A DNA stretch of 64,000 bases from Gordonibacter massiliensis (ex Traore et al. 2017) (GCA_900170005.1 LT827128.1:992001-1056000); one strand, 5' to 3'; positions 46,910 to 55,447 are shown, counted from the first letter of the stretch. The notes: generated by a model not told the origin, from the sequence alone. A program made the numbers and translations.

Positions 46910-47647
46910 TTAGAACCCATAGAGCAGCTTCGCGAGGCCGAGCTCGTCGTAGAGGAGGAAATGAGCAACGAGCAGGGCGAGCGCGTAGAAGGCGGGTTCG
47001 CCGAGGGCGCGCCACGGACGCGGCGCGTCCAAGGAGAACGCGGGTGCGTCCTTCGATCGAAACCCCGCGCTCCCGGACGGGTCGGGTCGCCCGAAGCCGC
47101 CGTGCTTCCCGCGCACGGCACGAGGACGGCGAACGGCGTCGCGCCAGAGCGCGTAGAAGGCGAACCCGACCAGCGTGCCGAGCGCGTTCGCCGCAAGGTC
47201 GTCCACGTCGGTCGTGCGGTTGTTGAAAAGCTGGCTCAGCTCGATCAAGAGCGAGAGGCCCAAACCGAACGTCGCTACGGGCAGCGCGCGGGCGCCACGC
47301 GGCCAGGCGAGCGGCAGCAGCAATCCCAAGGGAACGAACAGGACGACGTTCAACGCGAATCCGACGAGCGCGTCGCCGACGTCGATGGCTTGCACGAGCG
47401 AAACGAGCGGCACGAGGTTCAGCTGGCGGGGGTTCACTTCGAACCCATGGCGGGCTAGGTCGTACACGGTGAGCGGACCGGTAACGAAAACAACGCCGAA
47501 CAGGTAGAACGCGAACAGCAGCACGAGCGCGAGGCGCGCGGGGCGTCCTCTCGTGCTCCGTGCATGGGCTCTCACGAGCGCGAACGCGGCCAGCGTTGCC
47601 GCCAAAACGACGGCCAGCTCGTAGCCCGCAAGCAAGATCGTTTCCAC
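46910..47647 (-). CDS. VanZ-like membrane protein
   Basis: The 245-residue protein has five or six helices. The VanZ signature is present: NLVPLVSLVQ, LNVVLFVPLGLLLPL and SLLIELSQLFNNRTTDVDDLAANALGTLVGF. VanZ itself gives low-level teicoplanin resistance by an unknown route; most homologues are chromosomal and uncharacterised. The GTG start follows AGAAGGAGG. A charged 40-residue loop precedes the last helix. Confidence 0.87.
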   Translation of the reverse strand: METILLAGYELAVVLAATLAAFALVRAHARSTRGRPARLALVLLFAFYLFGVVFVTGPLTVYDLARHGFEVNPRQLNLVPLVSLVQAIDVGDALVGFALNVVLFVPLGLLLPLAWPRGARALPVATFGLGLSLLIELSQLFNNRTTDVDDLAANALGTLVGFAFYALWRDAVRRPRAVRGKHGGFGRPDPSGSAGFRSKDAPAFSLDAPRPWRALGEPAFYALALLVAHFLLYDELGLAKLLYGF

Positions 47648-47795
47648 GACGGCCTCCTTCTGTCATACGGTCGAATGATTCCGCATGCTACCAGGCTCTC
47701 GCGGCGATCCGGCGGCGGGTGCGACAGTATTAAGGGAGGCTTAAGGTTAAAACCACACGACGGGGAATATCTTAAGAAACGCCCCCGGCCAAGTT

Positions 47796-47954
47796 GTCAT
47801 CCTGAGCATGCAACAGTCCAGTGGACTGTTGCACTCCCGAGCACGCGGAGCGGGCGCAGGGAGGCGTCGCGAAGCGATGAGCGGCGCGAGCCGCCGGAGT
47901 CGAAGTATCCCGCGCGGCGCCAGCTGAAGGCGCCCCGGCTGGTGCCGCGCGGGA
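47796..47954. repeat. Dispersed palindromic repeat, copy 3, with a nested 23-base palindrome
   Basis: Starts GTCATCCTGAGC and includes GAGTCGAAG and CCCGCGCGGCGCCAGC like copy 1. It ends with the inverted TCCCGCGCGGC..GCCGCGCGGGA pair (47908-47954). Between them sits a perfect palindrome, GCAACAGTCCA-G-TGGACTGTTGC at 47810-47832. Bases 47648-47795 hold nothing else. Confidence 0.7.
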
Positions 47955-47966
47955 CGTCGCGGCCGA

Positions 47967-48401
47967 TCAGGAGAACAGGTACGACGAGGCGGTGAGCACG
48001 ACGCAGCCTACCAGCAAGGTGACGGGCAGGCGCACGAAGCCGTCGCCGAAGTACGGGCGCCCGTGGGACCTGCCGTGGGCGAGCACGGCCCAGAGCACGA
48101 ACGCGCACCAGGCTGCGAGCGCCACGAGGTTGAGCACGAAGGCGATCTGCGCAAGGGTCGCGTCGCCGCTCATCTCGGCCATGCCGAACGACACCTGCGT
48201 GGCCATCGCGGCGGCGAGGGCCACCATGGCCCAGGAAACGCGCTGCCCCGCCTTGCGGGTGCCTTCGGGGAAGAACACCCCTTTCTTCGTCTGCATCGGC
48301 CGGGCGATCAGGAACTGCCAGCGGCCGTTCCACAACTGCACGGCCACGACGGCGGACGCCGCCAAAAGCAGGGTTCCCAGTGCCAGACGGACGATCTCCA
48401 T
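47967..48401 (-). CDS. Small membrane protein, WxGxW family
   Basis: The 144-residue protein has AVQLWNGRWQFLIARP after helix 1 and RKAGQRVSWAMVAL before helix 2, matching the layout of the paralogues at 43848, 45131 and 46331. The ATG at 48401 follows AAGGAGAG. Its 3' end abuts the repeat at 47796-47954. Function unknown. Confidence 0.65.
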   Translation of the reverse strand: MEIVRLALGTLLLAASAVVAVQLWNGRWQFLIARPMQTKKGVFFPEGTRKAGQRVSWAMVALAAAMATQVSFGMAEMSGDATLAQIAFVLNLVALAAWCAFVLWAVLAHGRSHGRPYFGDGFVRLPVTLLVGCVVLTASSYLFS

Positions 48402-48476
48402 AGTTCTCTCCTTGCTGCTCGGGCCTCCCATCGCCGTCCAACCGACAAGCCGGCGCGGCGGGAAGGGCGTACGGTG

Positions 48477-49448
48477 CTACACGGCCAGCGTCACGCCGCT
48501 CGCGAAGATCGCGGCGGCGTAGAACGCGCCGAGGGCGATGTTCACACTGCATATCTGCGCCATGGCGCCCACGCGGGCGGGAGGGGCGAGCGGGTTCTTC
48601 AACAGCGCGTTCAACAGCGGGTAGGCGGCCAGCAGCATGAAGGGCATCACCACGAGCCCGTTCGTGAAGAACGCGGCCACCAGCGCCACGATGGCGACGA
48701 CCCACGCGTACACCGCGCCGTGGTACAGCTTCCGCGCGCGCTCGCGGCCGAGCAGCACCGACAGCGTGCGGCGGCCGGCCTCGACGTCCTTCTCCACGTC
48801 GCAGGTGTTGTTCGTGAACATGATGAGCCCCACGCCCAAGACGGTGGGCACGGCCCACAAAAGCGCGCGAACGTCGAAGGCTCCCGTGAGCGCCTGATAG
48901 CTGGCGAGCGGGATGAGGCCGCCCATGACGAACCCGCTCACGACCTCGCCGATGGGCAGGTAGGAGATGGGCGTCTTGCCCGCCGAGTACAGCACCACGA
49001 TGACCGCGCCCACCGCGCCGATGGCGAGCGGTATCCAGCCTGCCGCCAAAATGACGTAGACGCCGAGCGCGAACGCGGCGACCAGGAAGCCCACGGCCAG
49101 CGCGAGCGCCGAGCGGGGGTTGACGTTGTTGTACACCAGCACGGCGTCGGCGGCCTCCACGTTGTCGTCGGCGGAGTCCGCGCCCTTCACGAAGTCGTAG
49201 TAGTCGTTGAACGTGTTCACGGCGGACTGCATGAGCACGCAGATCACCAGCAGCGTGCACGCCATCGTCACCGACACGGTGCCGCTCGTGGCGGACGCGG
49301 CCGCGACGGCCACGAGCACGGGCAAGATGGCCGCCGGCCACGTGTGCGGCGCTGCCAGCTGCCACGCCATGCGCGCGGTGAGGCGACCGTACGACGCCTT
49401 CGACCCGGCGCTTCCGCAAACGCCGCCCGCTGCCGATACCTCGCTCAT
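48477..49448 (-). CDS. menA: 1,4-dihydroxy-2-naphthoate polyprenyltransferase
   Basis: A 323-residue UbiA-superfamily membrane enzyme that prenylates dihydroxynaphthoate in menaquinone synthesis. The two Asp-rich motifs are NTFNDYYDFVKGAD (about residues 79-92) and NNTCDVEKDVEAGRRT (about 205-220). About nine helices. The ATG at 49448 is coupled to the upstream gene by ATGA overlap and has AAAGGA. Confidence 0.92.
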   Translation of the reverse strand: MSEVSAAGGVCGSAGSKASYGRLTARMAWQLAAPHTWPAAILPVLVAVAAASATSGTVSVTMACTLLVICVLMQSAVNTFNDYYDFVKGADSADDNVEAADAVLVYNNVNPRSALALAVGFLVAAFALGVYVILAAGWIPLAIGAVGAVIVVLYSAGKTPISYLPIGEVVSGFVMGGLIPLASYQALTGAFDVRALLWAVPTVLGVGLIMFTNNTCDVEKDVEAGRRTLSVLLGRERARKLYHGAVYAWVVAIVALVAAFFTNGLVVMPFMLLAAYPLLNALLKNPLAPPARVGAMAQICSVNIALGAFYAAAIFASGVTLAV

Positions 49449-50623
49449 TGCTTTCGTCCTTTCCGGTCGTAGGCCTCGCGCCGGCGCGGCAGCCACGTGG
49501 GCGGCGCGGGCTTGAAGCGTTTGACGGTCTCGTCTTTCAGTATGCCGCCCAGGCTGCCGAGCGTCTGCCAGATGAAGCTTCGCGTCTCGGCGTCCAGCTT
49601 CGTGCCCGACCCCAGCATCCGCCGCGTGTTGGCGAACAGGTTCTCTTGGAACTCGGCCCACGTGCCGGCCTCCGTCGAGGCGAACAGCTCGTAGATGGTG
49701 TCGACGAAACGCTCGCGTTCCCGGGGCGTCTTGCCGCGCAGCCAGGTGTCGAGCGCCTCGTCGAAGAACACGGCGGAGGGGTTGAGCGCCTCCTGGTACA
49801 CGAAGTCGCACCCCTCCACTTGCCAGGAGAACGGCTCGTGTTGGAACACCGACAGCGCCGAGGACCGCACGACGCGGTAGTCGGCGCGGCGCTCCAGTAT
49901 CATGCCGAACGCGGAGGACTCGGGGACCGTCTTGTTCAGCAGCGCGGCGAACCGCACGTCGCGCATGCGGGGCGAGGGGTCGTCGAGGAAGGACGGGCCG
50001 TCGTGGTTGTAGACGCCCGCGAGGCGCGCGAAGGCGCTTTCATCGGCTGAGAGCGCCGCGAACTCGGCAAGGTTGCCGCCCTTCGAGTGGCCCGTGGTGG
50101 CGAGTTGGCCCTCCACGGCCGACGCGACGCCCGAAAGGTAGGCCGCCGCCGCGCGCTGGGAGGGGATGACGTCCTTGAAGCACAGGTTGAAGTCCTCCTT
50201 CCAGCCGGCGAAGCTGCCGTCGGTGCCGCGGAACGCCAGGCAGGCCAGCGTGCCGTCCGCGCCGCCGGCGCCCGGCACGAGGAACGTGGTGGCCGAGAAC
50301 TGCTTCTCCACCGCGCTCGAGCGCTCGTTGGCGTAGAAAGCCAGCGCCACGTCGCGCAAACGCCGGCTCGCCATGACCGCGTGCAGGAAGGCGCGCGTGT
50401 CCTTGGCGTCCTCCAGCCAGCTCGCGCACGTGAGCGCGCGCCAGTCGGCCAGCGCCACCACGTCGTGCAGGAGCACGCGCTCGGGCGACGACGGATCCAC
50501 GAGCCCGCTCGCTTCGTAATTGAAATAGCAAAGCGTGGAGAACACGAGGCTGTCGACGGGATTGAACGGTGATTCCGCGAACGTTCGCTGATTTTCCTGG
50601 ATATACGATACGATATTGCCCAT
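49445..50623 (-). CDS. DUF2974 (Mbeg1-like) lipase-fold protein
   Basis: The 392-residue protein has the Mbeg1/DUF2974 fold, an alpha/beta hydrolase relative. VDSLVFSTLCYFNYE lies near the start, CLAFRGTDGSFAGWKEDFNL in the middle, and TTGHSKGGNLAEFAAL is the nucleophile elbow (Ser in GHSKGG). There is no signal peptide. Substrate unknown. It runs directly into menA. Confidence 0.85.
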   Translation of the reverse strand: MGNIVSYIQENQRTFAESPFNPVDSLVFSTLCYFNYEASGLVDPSSPERVLLHDVVALADWRALTCASWLEDAKDTRAFLHAVMASRRLRDVALAFYANERSSAVEKQFSATTFLVPGAGGADGTLACLAFRGTDGSFAGWKEDFNLCFKDVIPSQRAAAAYLSGVASAVEGQLATTGHSKGGNLAEFAALSADESAFARLAGVYNHDGPSFLDDPSPRMRDVRFAALLNKTVPESSAFGMILERRADYRVVRSSALSVFQHEPFSWQVEGCDFVYQEALNPSAVFFDEALDTWLRGKTPRERERFVDTIYELFASTEAGTWAEFQENLFANTRRMLGSGTKLDAETRSFIWQTLGSLGGILKDETVKRFKPAPPTWLPRRREAYDRKGRKQ

Positions 50624-50652
50624 AGGACCATGGTACCAAAAAGGAAAGGGGC

Positions 50653-51117
50653 GTGAGCGCGGCCATGCGGGTTTGCACGCCAATAACCATACGCTACGGC
50701 GAGACGGACATGATGGGCGTGGTCTACCATGCCAACTACCTGCTGTACTTCGAGGATGCGCGGACCGCGTTCCTCGAGGCCGTGGGATACCCTTACGAGC
50801 GCATCGAGCAGGCCGGCTTCATGTCGCCGGTCACCCATATGGAGTGCGACTACGGAGAGCCCCTGCGCTACGGCGATACGGCCATCGTGCGCACGCGCGT
50901 CGTGTCGGCGCGCCCCACCAAGACCGTGTACGCCTACGAGGTGTTCCGCGAAGGACAGGATCTCGACCACGACAAGCCGCTCGCCACGGGGCGCAGCACG
51001 CATTGCCTGGTGGACGCGGCCACGTTCAAGCCGGTGAGCATGAAGAAGACGGTGCCCGAGCTGTACGAGCGCTACCAGGAGATCGTCGAGCCGGATGGGG
51101 AAGGGGACGTGCGATGA
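50653..51117 (+). CDS. Acyl-CoA thioesterase, hot-dog fold (YbgC-like)
   Basis: The 154-residue 4HBT protein has RYGETDMMGVVYHANYLLYFEDART, with the catalytic Asp/His region of YbgC/4-hydroxybenzoyl-CoA thioesterases. The GTG at 50653 follows AAAGGAAAGGGG. It heads a three-gene unit with the phosphatase genes. Confidence 0.9.
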   Translation: MSAAMRVCTPITIRYGETDMMGVVYHANYLLYFEDARTAFLEAVGYPYERIEQAGFMSPVTHMECDYGEPLRYGDTAIVRTRVVSARPTKTVYAYEVFREGQDLDHDKPLATGRSTHCLVDAATFKPVSMKKTVPELYERYQEIVEPDGEGDVR

Positions 51118-51614
51118 GCGACCCCGTGCGCATCCTGTTCGTGTGCCATGGCAACATATGCCGCTCGCCCATGGCCGAGTTCGTGATGAAGGATCTGGCC
51201 GAGCGCCGGGGCATGGCCGACCGGTTCCGCATCGCGTCGGCCGCCACGCACGACGACGTCATCGGCAGCCCCGTGCATCCGGGCACGCGCGAGGTGCTGG
51301 AATCCCAGGGCATAGCGTGCGACGGCAAGGTCGCGCGCCGGCTGCGCGACGAGGACGCCGAAGACTGGGACGTGGTTGTCGTCATGGACGAGGCCAACGT
51401 GCGCGACGCGAAGCGCCAGCTGGGCCGGGCGGGGAAGGGCAAAGTGCGCAAGCTGCTGGAATACGCCGGAGAGGACCGCGACGTGGCCGACCCTTGGTGG
51501 ACGGGCGATTTCGCCACGACCTACGACGACGTGCTCGCCGGCTGCACGGGACTCCTGTCCGCGCTCACGGGCAGCGCAGGGTCGCGCGGTGCGCACCGCG
51601 CGGTGCGCGACTAG
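51114..51614 (+). CDS. Low-molecular-weight protein-tyrosine phosphatase
   Basis: The 166-residue enzyme has the P-loop CHGNICRS (Cys11, Arg17) at its N-terminus and the general-acid DPW near residue 126. It starts within the previous stop (ATGA). It may act on protein tyrosines or arginines; a kinase partner is not seen nearby. Confidence 0.92.
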   Translation: MSDPVRILFVCHGNICRSPMAEFVMKDLAERRGMADRFRIASAATHDDVIGSPVHPGTREVLESQGIACDGKVARRLRDEDAEDWDVVVVMDEANVRDAKRQLGRAGKGKVRKLLEYAGEDRDVADPWWTGDFATTYDDVLAGCTGLLSALTGSAGSRGAHRAVRD

Positions 51615-51624
51615 GCGGCCTCGC

Positions 51625-52173
51625 ATGGATTTCGCCATCCTCGACGCCATCCAAAGCTCGTGGCGCAACCCCTTCCTCGACGCGGTCATGCCCCTCGTCA
51701 CGCACTTGGGCGATTTGGCCCTCGTCTGGCTGCTGGCCGCCGCCGTGCTATTGGCGCAGCCGAAGCGGCGCACGTACGGCCTGGCCGTGCTCTTGGCCGT
51801 CGTGCTGGCCGCCGCCGTGGGCGCGCTCGTGCTCAAGCCCCTGTTCGGGCGCACGCGACCGTTCGAGGCCGCGGGTTTCATGGGCCTGCTCATACCCGCG
51901 CCCACCGGCTCCTCGTTCCCTTCGAACCACTCGATGGTGTCGTTCGCGGCCGCGACGGCGCTCTGCTGTCTGCCCGAAAGGGGGCGCGCGGTCACCGCGG
52001 CGAAGGTGGCAGCCGTGATCGTGGCGTGCCTCATCGCGTTCTCGCGCATCTACCTGTACGTCCACTTCCCCAGCGACATCGCCGTGGGCGCCGTGCTGGG
52101 CATCGCCCTGGGCTTCGCCTCCGTGGCCCTGGCCAGGAAGCTGCGCCCCGACAAGGCCGTGTCGGGCGAATAG
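51625..52173 (+). CDS. PAP2-family membrane phosphatase
   Basis: The 182-residue protein keeps all three PAP2 motifs: KPLFGRTRP, FPSNHS and SRIYLYVHFPSD. With about five helices it probably dephosphorylates undecaprenyl pyrophosphate or a lipid phosphate at the membrane. Confidence 0.91.
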   Translation: MDFAILDAIQSSWRNPFLDAVMPLVTHLGDLALVWLLAAAVLLAQPKRRTYGLAVLLAVVLAAAVGALVLKPLFGRTRPFEAAGFMGLLIPAPTGSSFPSNHSMVSFAAATALCCLPERGRAVTAAKVAAVIVACLIAFSRIYLYVHFPSDIAVGAVLGIALGFASVALARKLRPDKAVSGE

Positions 52174-52209
52174 GTTCTGCCGCGTGCCCGATACGGGGCG
52201 GTTCGCCCG

Positions 52210-53049
52210 TTACGAGGCCGCTTTCTTGCGAGAAGGAGGGCGCTTCGCCGGGGGCTTGCGGCTTGCCGCCTTTTCCTTGGGGACGTCTTCGCCGGTGCGT
52301 TCCTTGAGGCTCGCGGCCAGGGCGTCCATGAGGTTGATGACGTTTGCGGGTTGCGCGGCGGGCTTCTCGGCTGCGATCTGCTTGCCGGCGACCTTGTCTT
52401 GGATGAGGCCCATGAGCTTTTCTTGGTACGTGTTTTTGAAGCGGGCGGGGTCGAACGGCGCGTCCATGCTTTCCACGAGGCGTTTCGCCATGTCGAGCTC
52501 GGCGTCCTCGATGCCGGGATGCTGCAGGGCCTTCGGGATGTCTTTTACCTCGCTTTGGTAGTGCAGCGTCATCATGACGAGGTCGTCCTCGTAGGGGATG
52601 AGCGCGATGGGCGTTTCGGAGTTGCCCAGCACCGTGGTGCCGATGGCGATCTTGCCCTCGTCGACCATGGCCAGCCGCAGAAGCTCGAGCGGCTTCTCGC
52701 CGCCGGGCTGGGCCACCACCTGGTAGGGCTTTTCGAAGTAGATGGGCGACACGTCGGAGAGATCGGTGAACTGCACGATCTTCATAGCGCGGTCGGCTTC
52801 CGTTTTGATGGCGTCGAGTTCCTCGTCGCTCACCACCACGTACTTCCCCTTCTCGTACTGGTACCCCTTCACGATGTCTTCCGGCCCCAGCTCGCGCTTG
52901 CAGTCGGGACATGTTTTCACGTAGCGCACGCGCTGCATGCTGTCCTTGGCCAATTGGTTGAACCGCACGGCGTCGTCTTGCGTGGCGGCGAACAGCTCCA
53001 CCGGGATGTACACGAGGCCGAATGCGATGGCTCCTTTTCTGCCAGCCAT
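52210..53049 (-). CDS. ku: DNA end-binding protein Ku
   Basis: The 279-residue bacterial Ku (MAGRKGAIAFGLVYIPVELFAATQDD opening) forms the ring that holds broken ends in non-homologous end joining. CPDCKREL near residue 48 is a CxxC turn. The C-terminus is Lys/Arg/Pro-rich, as in Ku proteins with DNA-binding tails. AAGGAGGA precedes ATG 53049. No ligD is in the window. Confidence 0.95.
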   Translation of the reverse strand: MAGRKGAIAFGLVYIPVELFAATQDDAVRFNQLAKDSMQRVRYVKTCPDCKRELGPEDIVKGYQYEKGKYVVVSDEELDAIKTEADRAMKIVQFTDLSDVSPIYFEKPYQVVAQPGGEKPLELLRLAMVDEGKIAIGTTVLGNSETPIALIPYEDDLVMMTLHYQSEVKDIPKALQHPGIEDAELDMAKRLVESMDAPFDPARFKNTYQEKLMGLIQDKVAGKQIAAEKPAAQPANVINLMDALAASLKERTGEDVPKEKAASRKPPAKRPPSRKKAAS

Positions 53050-53173
53050 GAATCCTCCTTCGATTGCGCGGAACCCGCATCGTAGCGCATGCGCGCGACG
53101 CGTTTCGCAAGGACGGACGGTGGGGGAAAGATTGCGGCCGAGACGGAGCCGGTCTGTTGACGGCCGCTTAAAG

Positions 53174-53204
53174 AAAAGGCCGATCCTTAGCGGACCGGCC
53201 TTTT
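53174..53204 (-). terminator. Terminator of the 24-residue peptide gene
   Basis: The minus-strand RNA forms a 13-pair stem (one G-U) with a 5-base loop. It begins AAAAGGCCGGTCC and ends in TTTTCTTT. It lies 12 bases after the small gene stop. Confidence 0.85.
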
Positions 53205-53216
53205 TGCGCGCTGTAC

Positions 53217-53291
53217 TTAGGCGAGGCGCCGTATGAGCGAAACGCAGAACGCGGCGCCTACAAAGCACAGCAAAGAGATCGAGTATCCCAT
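53217..53291 (-). CDS. Candidate 24-residue single-helix membrane peptide
   Basis: The frame MGYSISLLCFVGAAFCVSLI-RRLA is one hydrophobic helix with a basic end. ACAAGGAGG ends six bases before the ATG, a near-perfect ribosome site, and the same ACAAGGAGG occurs again 18 bases upstream. A TATAGT -10 box lies 53 bases before the ATG and a strong terminator 12 bases after the stop, so it forms a complete tiny transcription unit. It could be a type I toxin or a small regulator of a membrane complex. No homologue is recognised. Confidence 0.65.
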   Translation of the reverse strand: MGYSISLLCFVGAAFCVSLIRRLA

Positions 53292-53343
53292 TGGCGTGCC
53301 TCCTTGTATCCAGAACCCTCCTTGTCAGGTTCTGCTTGGGTTC

Positions 53344-53349
53344 ACTATA
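53344..53349 (-). promoter_or_regulatory. -10 box of the 24-residue peptide gene
   Basis: TATAGT on the minus strand; TTACGT lies 17 bases further upstream as a weak -35. The start would be at about 53338, a 47-base leader. Bases 53350-53477 hold nothing else. Confidence 0.55.
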
Positions 53350-53477
53350 GCACCGGGCGGGGTCGCACGTAAGCCCTCAACGGTTCCTGTAATCGTATGG
53401 TTTTCTTGCCGCGCTCGCTACGTAAAAAGCACGTCGCCGTCTTAAGAGACGAGTTCATGGCGTGTCAGGCCGAGGTA

Positions 53478-54734
53478 TCAAAGGTCGAAGTAATACGAGT
53501 GCAGAAGGTACTTCTGGTCGTACCGCTCGGCCAGTGCCGCTAGCCGCCGCTTCACTGCCGCCAGATCGGCTTTCCCGTCCTCGTATCGTTCCATAAGCCG
53601 CTCAAACGAGGTGTGCTCGCGCGTGGTGGCGTGCTTCGACACGTAGCCCCACACGTGCTGGGCCGCGTTGCGCCCGCTGCCCGTCATGGGCTGGCGGGCG
53701 AGGGCGCCGTCCACCAAGCGGTAGAATTCCCGCACCGGATAGGCGTCCTTGTCCTTCAGCAAGTTTCTCACCTGCTGATACGCCTTTTGGTCACGCTCGA
53801 GCACGCTGTACTTGTACGCCGCCCACGCATGTTCCAGCGCTACCATCCTCCCAGTCGGGTCGAGCGCGTTCAAGCATTTCAGCGCCGAGACGTTCTTGTC
53901 CTTCACCTCCAGCATCACGTCGGGCGCGCGCTCTTCGAGCGAAGCGGCGAAGGTGAGGAAGGCGTCGAGGTCGATGGTGTCGGTGTGGCTGCCGAGCCTT
54001 CTTCCCGGCGCCTGCTGCGCGTAATGCACCTTCTGCGGGCCGTCTTGCGTGCTCCACGTGCGCGCCGCCGCGTCGATCAGCTCGAGCTCGCTCGGCCCGT
54101 TCGGGCTGTGGTTCAGGCGATGGTGGAGCACGTCGAACACCATCGGAATGCCGCAGGCCTCGCTCGCCGCCAGCGCGTCCTCGGCGGTGAACAGGCGGTC
54201 GTCGTTCTCCACGACCAAGCGCCGGAGCACGTTCGCGTCGAGTTCTCCGCAGCGGGCGGCGAAACGCGCCAGAGCGGCGCGCTTGTCGCCGTAGGCGCCG
54301 CCGACGTGCAAGACGACCTTCGCCTCGGGCCCCGCGCCCAGCGCGTCGAGGAAGGCCGCATGGTAGGCCAGATCGTCCACGGCACGCCGCACGACGTCGT
54401 CGTCCGGCGAGTTCAGCACCGTGTACTGTCCCGGATGCATGCTGAGCCGCACCTTGTTTTCCACGGCCAGCGCTCCTATGGCGGCTAGCCGCTCTCCGAA
54501 CAAGCGCGCCCAGTCCAAGCGGTTCGCCGGGCTCGATCCGAAGGGGATGACGTCGGAGCCGATGCGGAACAAGCGGATGCCGTTCGCGCCGCAGTAGGCG
54601 ATGACGGCCTCCAATGCCGACAGATTGTCATCGATGACCTCGGCCAACCGCTCGTCGCTCGCGTTCCGCATGATCAAAGAGCGCATGCGTCCCTCAGGGA
54701 ACCCGAGCGTCTTCGACGCGTATCCGATGTTCAT
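53478..54734 (-). CDS. uvsE: UV-damage endonuclease UvsE with DUF1722-like tail
   Basis: Residues about 1-290 are the UvdE/UvsE TIM barrel (MNIGYASKTLGFPEGRM, SMHPGQYTVLN, VENDD, FDVLHHRLNH), which nicks 5' to UV photoproducts using metal ions. Residues about 320-418 look like a DUF1722 module (NAAQHVWGYVSKHATTREHTSFERLMERYEDG, YLLHSYYF). ATG 54734 fits the conserved N-terminus and has GGAAGGCGG upstream. The domain assignment of the tail is by pattern only. Confidence 0.9.
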   Translation of the reverse strand: MNIGYASKTLGFPEGRMRSLIMRNASDERLAEVIDDNLSALEAVIAYCGANGIRLFRIGSDVIPFGSSPANRLDWARLFGERLAAIGALAVENKVRLSMHPGQYTVLNSPDDDVVRRAVDDLAYHAAFLDALGAGPEAKVVLHVGGAYGDKRAALARFAARCGELDANVLRRLVVENDDRLFTAEDALAASEACGIPMVFDVLHHRLNHSPNGPSELELIDAAARTWSTQDGPQKVHYAQQAPGRRLGSHTDTIDLDAFLTFAASLEERAPDVMLEVKDKNVSALKCLNALDPTGRMVALEHAWAAYKYSVLERDQKAYQQVRNLLKDKDAYPVREFYRLVDGALARQPMTGSGRNAAQHVWGYVSKHATTREHTSFERLMERYEDGKADLAAVKRRLAALAERYDQKYLLHSYYFDL

Positions 54735-54839
54735 GGCACCGCCCGCCTTCCGCTTCGCCGTCCATGCGGCCAGCATAGACGCTTGCGGCGCGCGCCGCAC
54801 GTTTCGTAGGGGAATCGGCACGCATCCGGCCGGCCTGAC

Positions 54840-54864
54840 GTGACTTAGAGTAACTCTAAGTCAC
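54840..54864. promoter_or_regulatory. 25-base perfect palindrome upstream of uvsE
   Basis: GTGACTTAGAGT and ACTCTAAGTCAC flank a central A. The TTAGAGT/ACTCTAA core is like MerR-family (NmlR/AdhR-type) operators. It lies 106 bases before uvsE and about 105 bases after the NYN gene. A degenerate relative is at 63154-63176. Confidence 0.6.
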
Positions 54865-54967
54865 GGTGCGAACACGGGCGCGGGCGAACGCAACGACCCG
54901 TCGACGGCATGCGGCCGGCCATCGGCTTCGAGCGTTTGTCGTCGTTCGCGGCCCGACGGCGCCGCCC

Positions 54968-55447
54968 TCAGTCCTCGATGCCCCAGATCTTCTTCAGTTC
55001 GCGGTTGATCTCGTTCGCGTTCGCGGGAATGCCGACGTCGCGGGGAAGGGGAGCGCCTTTGCGTTTCTTGGCCGCGCTTTTCGCCTGCGCGAACAGCCGC
55101 TCCGAGGGCAGCACGTCCACTCCGTGAAGGGCGACCGTGCGGCAGCGTTCGGCGAGCCCGCGATCGGACGTCACCACGCCGACGCGGTCTTTCGCCCCGC
55201 GAACGCGCTCGACGATGGCATCGTCGGCGGTCGGCTTGCGTGTGAAAGCGACATGGGGATCGGGCCCCCGAACGACGCCCCCGCCACCCGCGCCGTCCCA
55301 TACGATCGTATAGGAAGCCCTGCCCAGCGCGCGTCCCGCATCGATGCGCAGACGGCGCTCGAGCGCATCGCGCTGCTCCTCGATCGAGAGGTTCCGCGTG
55401 GAGGGGTCTCGTTTCGTCACATTGTATCCGTCGATGTAATAGCGCAT
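54968..55447 (-). CDS. NYN/PIN-fold endoribonuclease (YacP/Rae1-like)
   Basis: The 159-residue protein opens YYIDGYNVTKRD, the NYN metal-site start, followed by IVWDGAG, DDAIVERV and VVTSDRGLAERC, giving the four acidic residues of PIN-like nucleases. YacP/Rae1 cleaves mRNA on ribosomes; this one is shorter at the C-terminus. Confidence 0.88.
   Translation of the reverse strand: MRYYIDGYNVTKRDPSTRNLSIEEQRDALERRLRIDAGRALGRASYTIVWDGAGGGGVVRGPDPHVAFTRKPTADDAIVERVRGAKDRVGVVTSDRGLAERCRTVALHGVDVLPSERLFAQAKSAAKKRKGAPLPRDVGIPANANEINRELKKIWGIED

Noticed and set aside
42380-47966. Insertion sequence or genomic island with transposase
   Set aside because: Repeats and accessory genes are present, but no transposase or integrase frame was found.
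53233-53445. Plus-strand 70-codon frame over the small peptide gene
   Set aside because: No ribosome site and no sensible composition; the minus strand has promoter, ribosome site and terminator.
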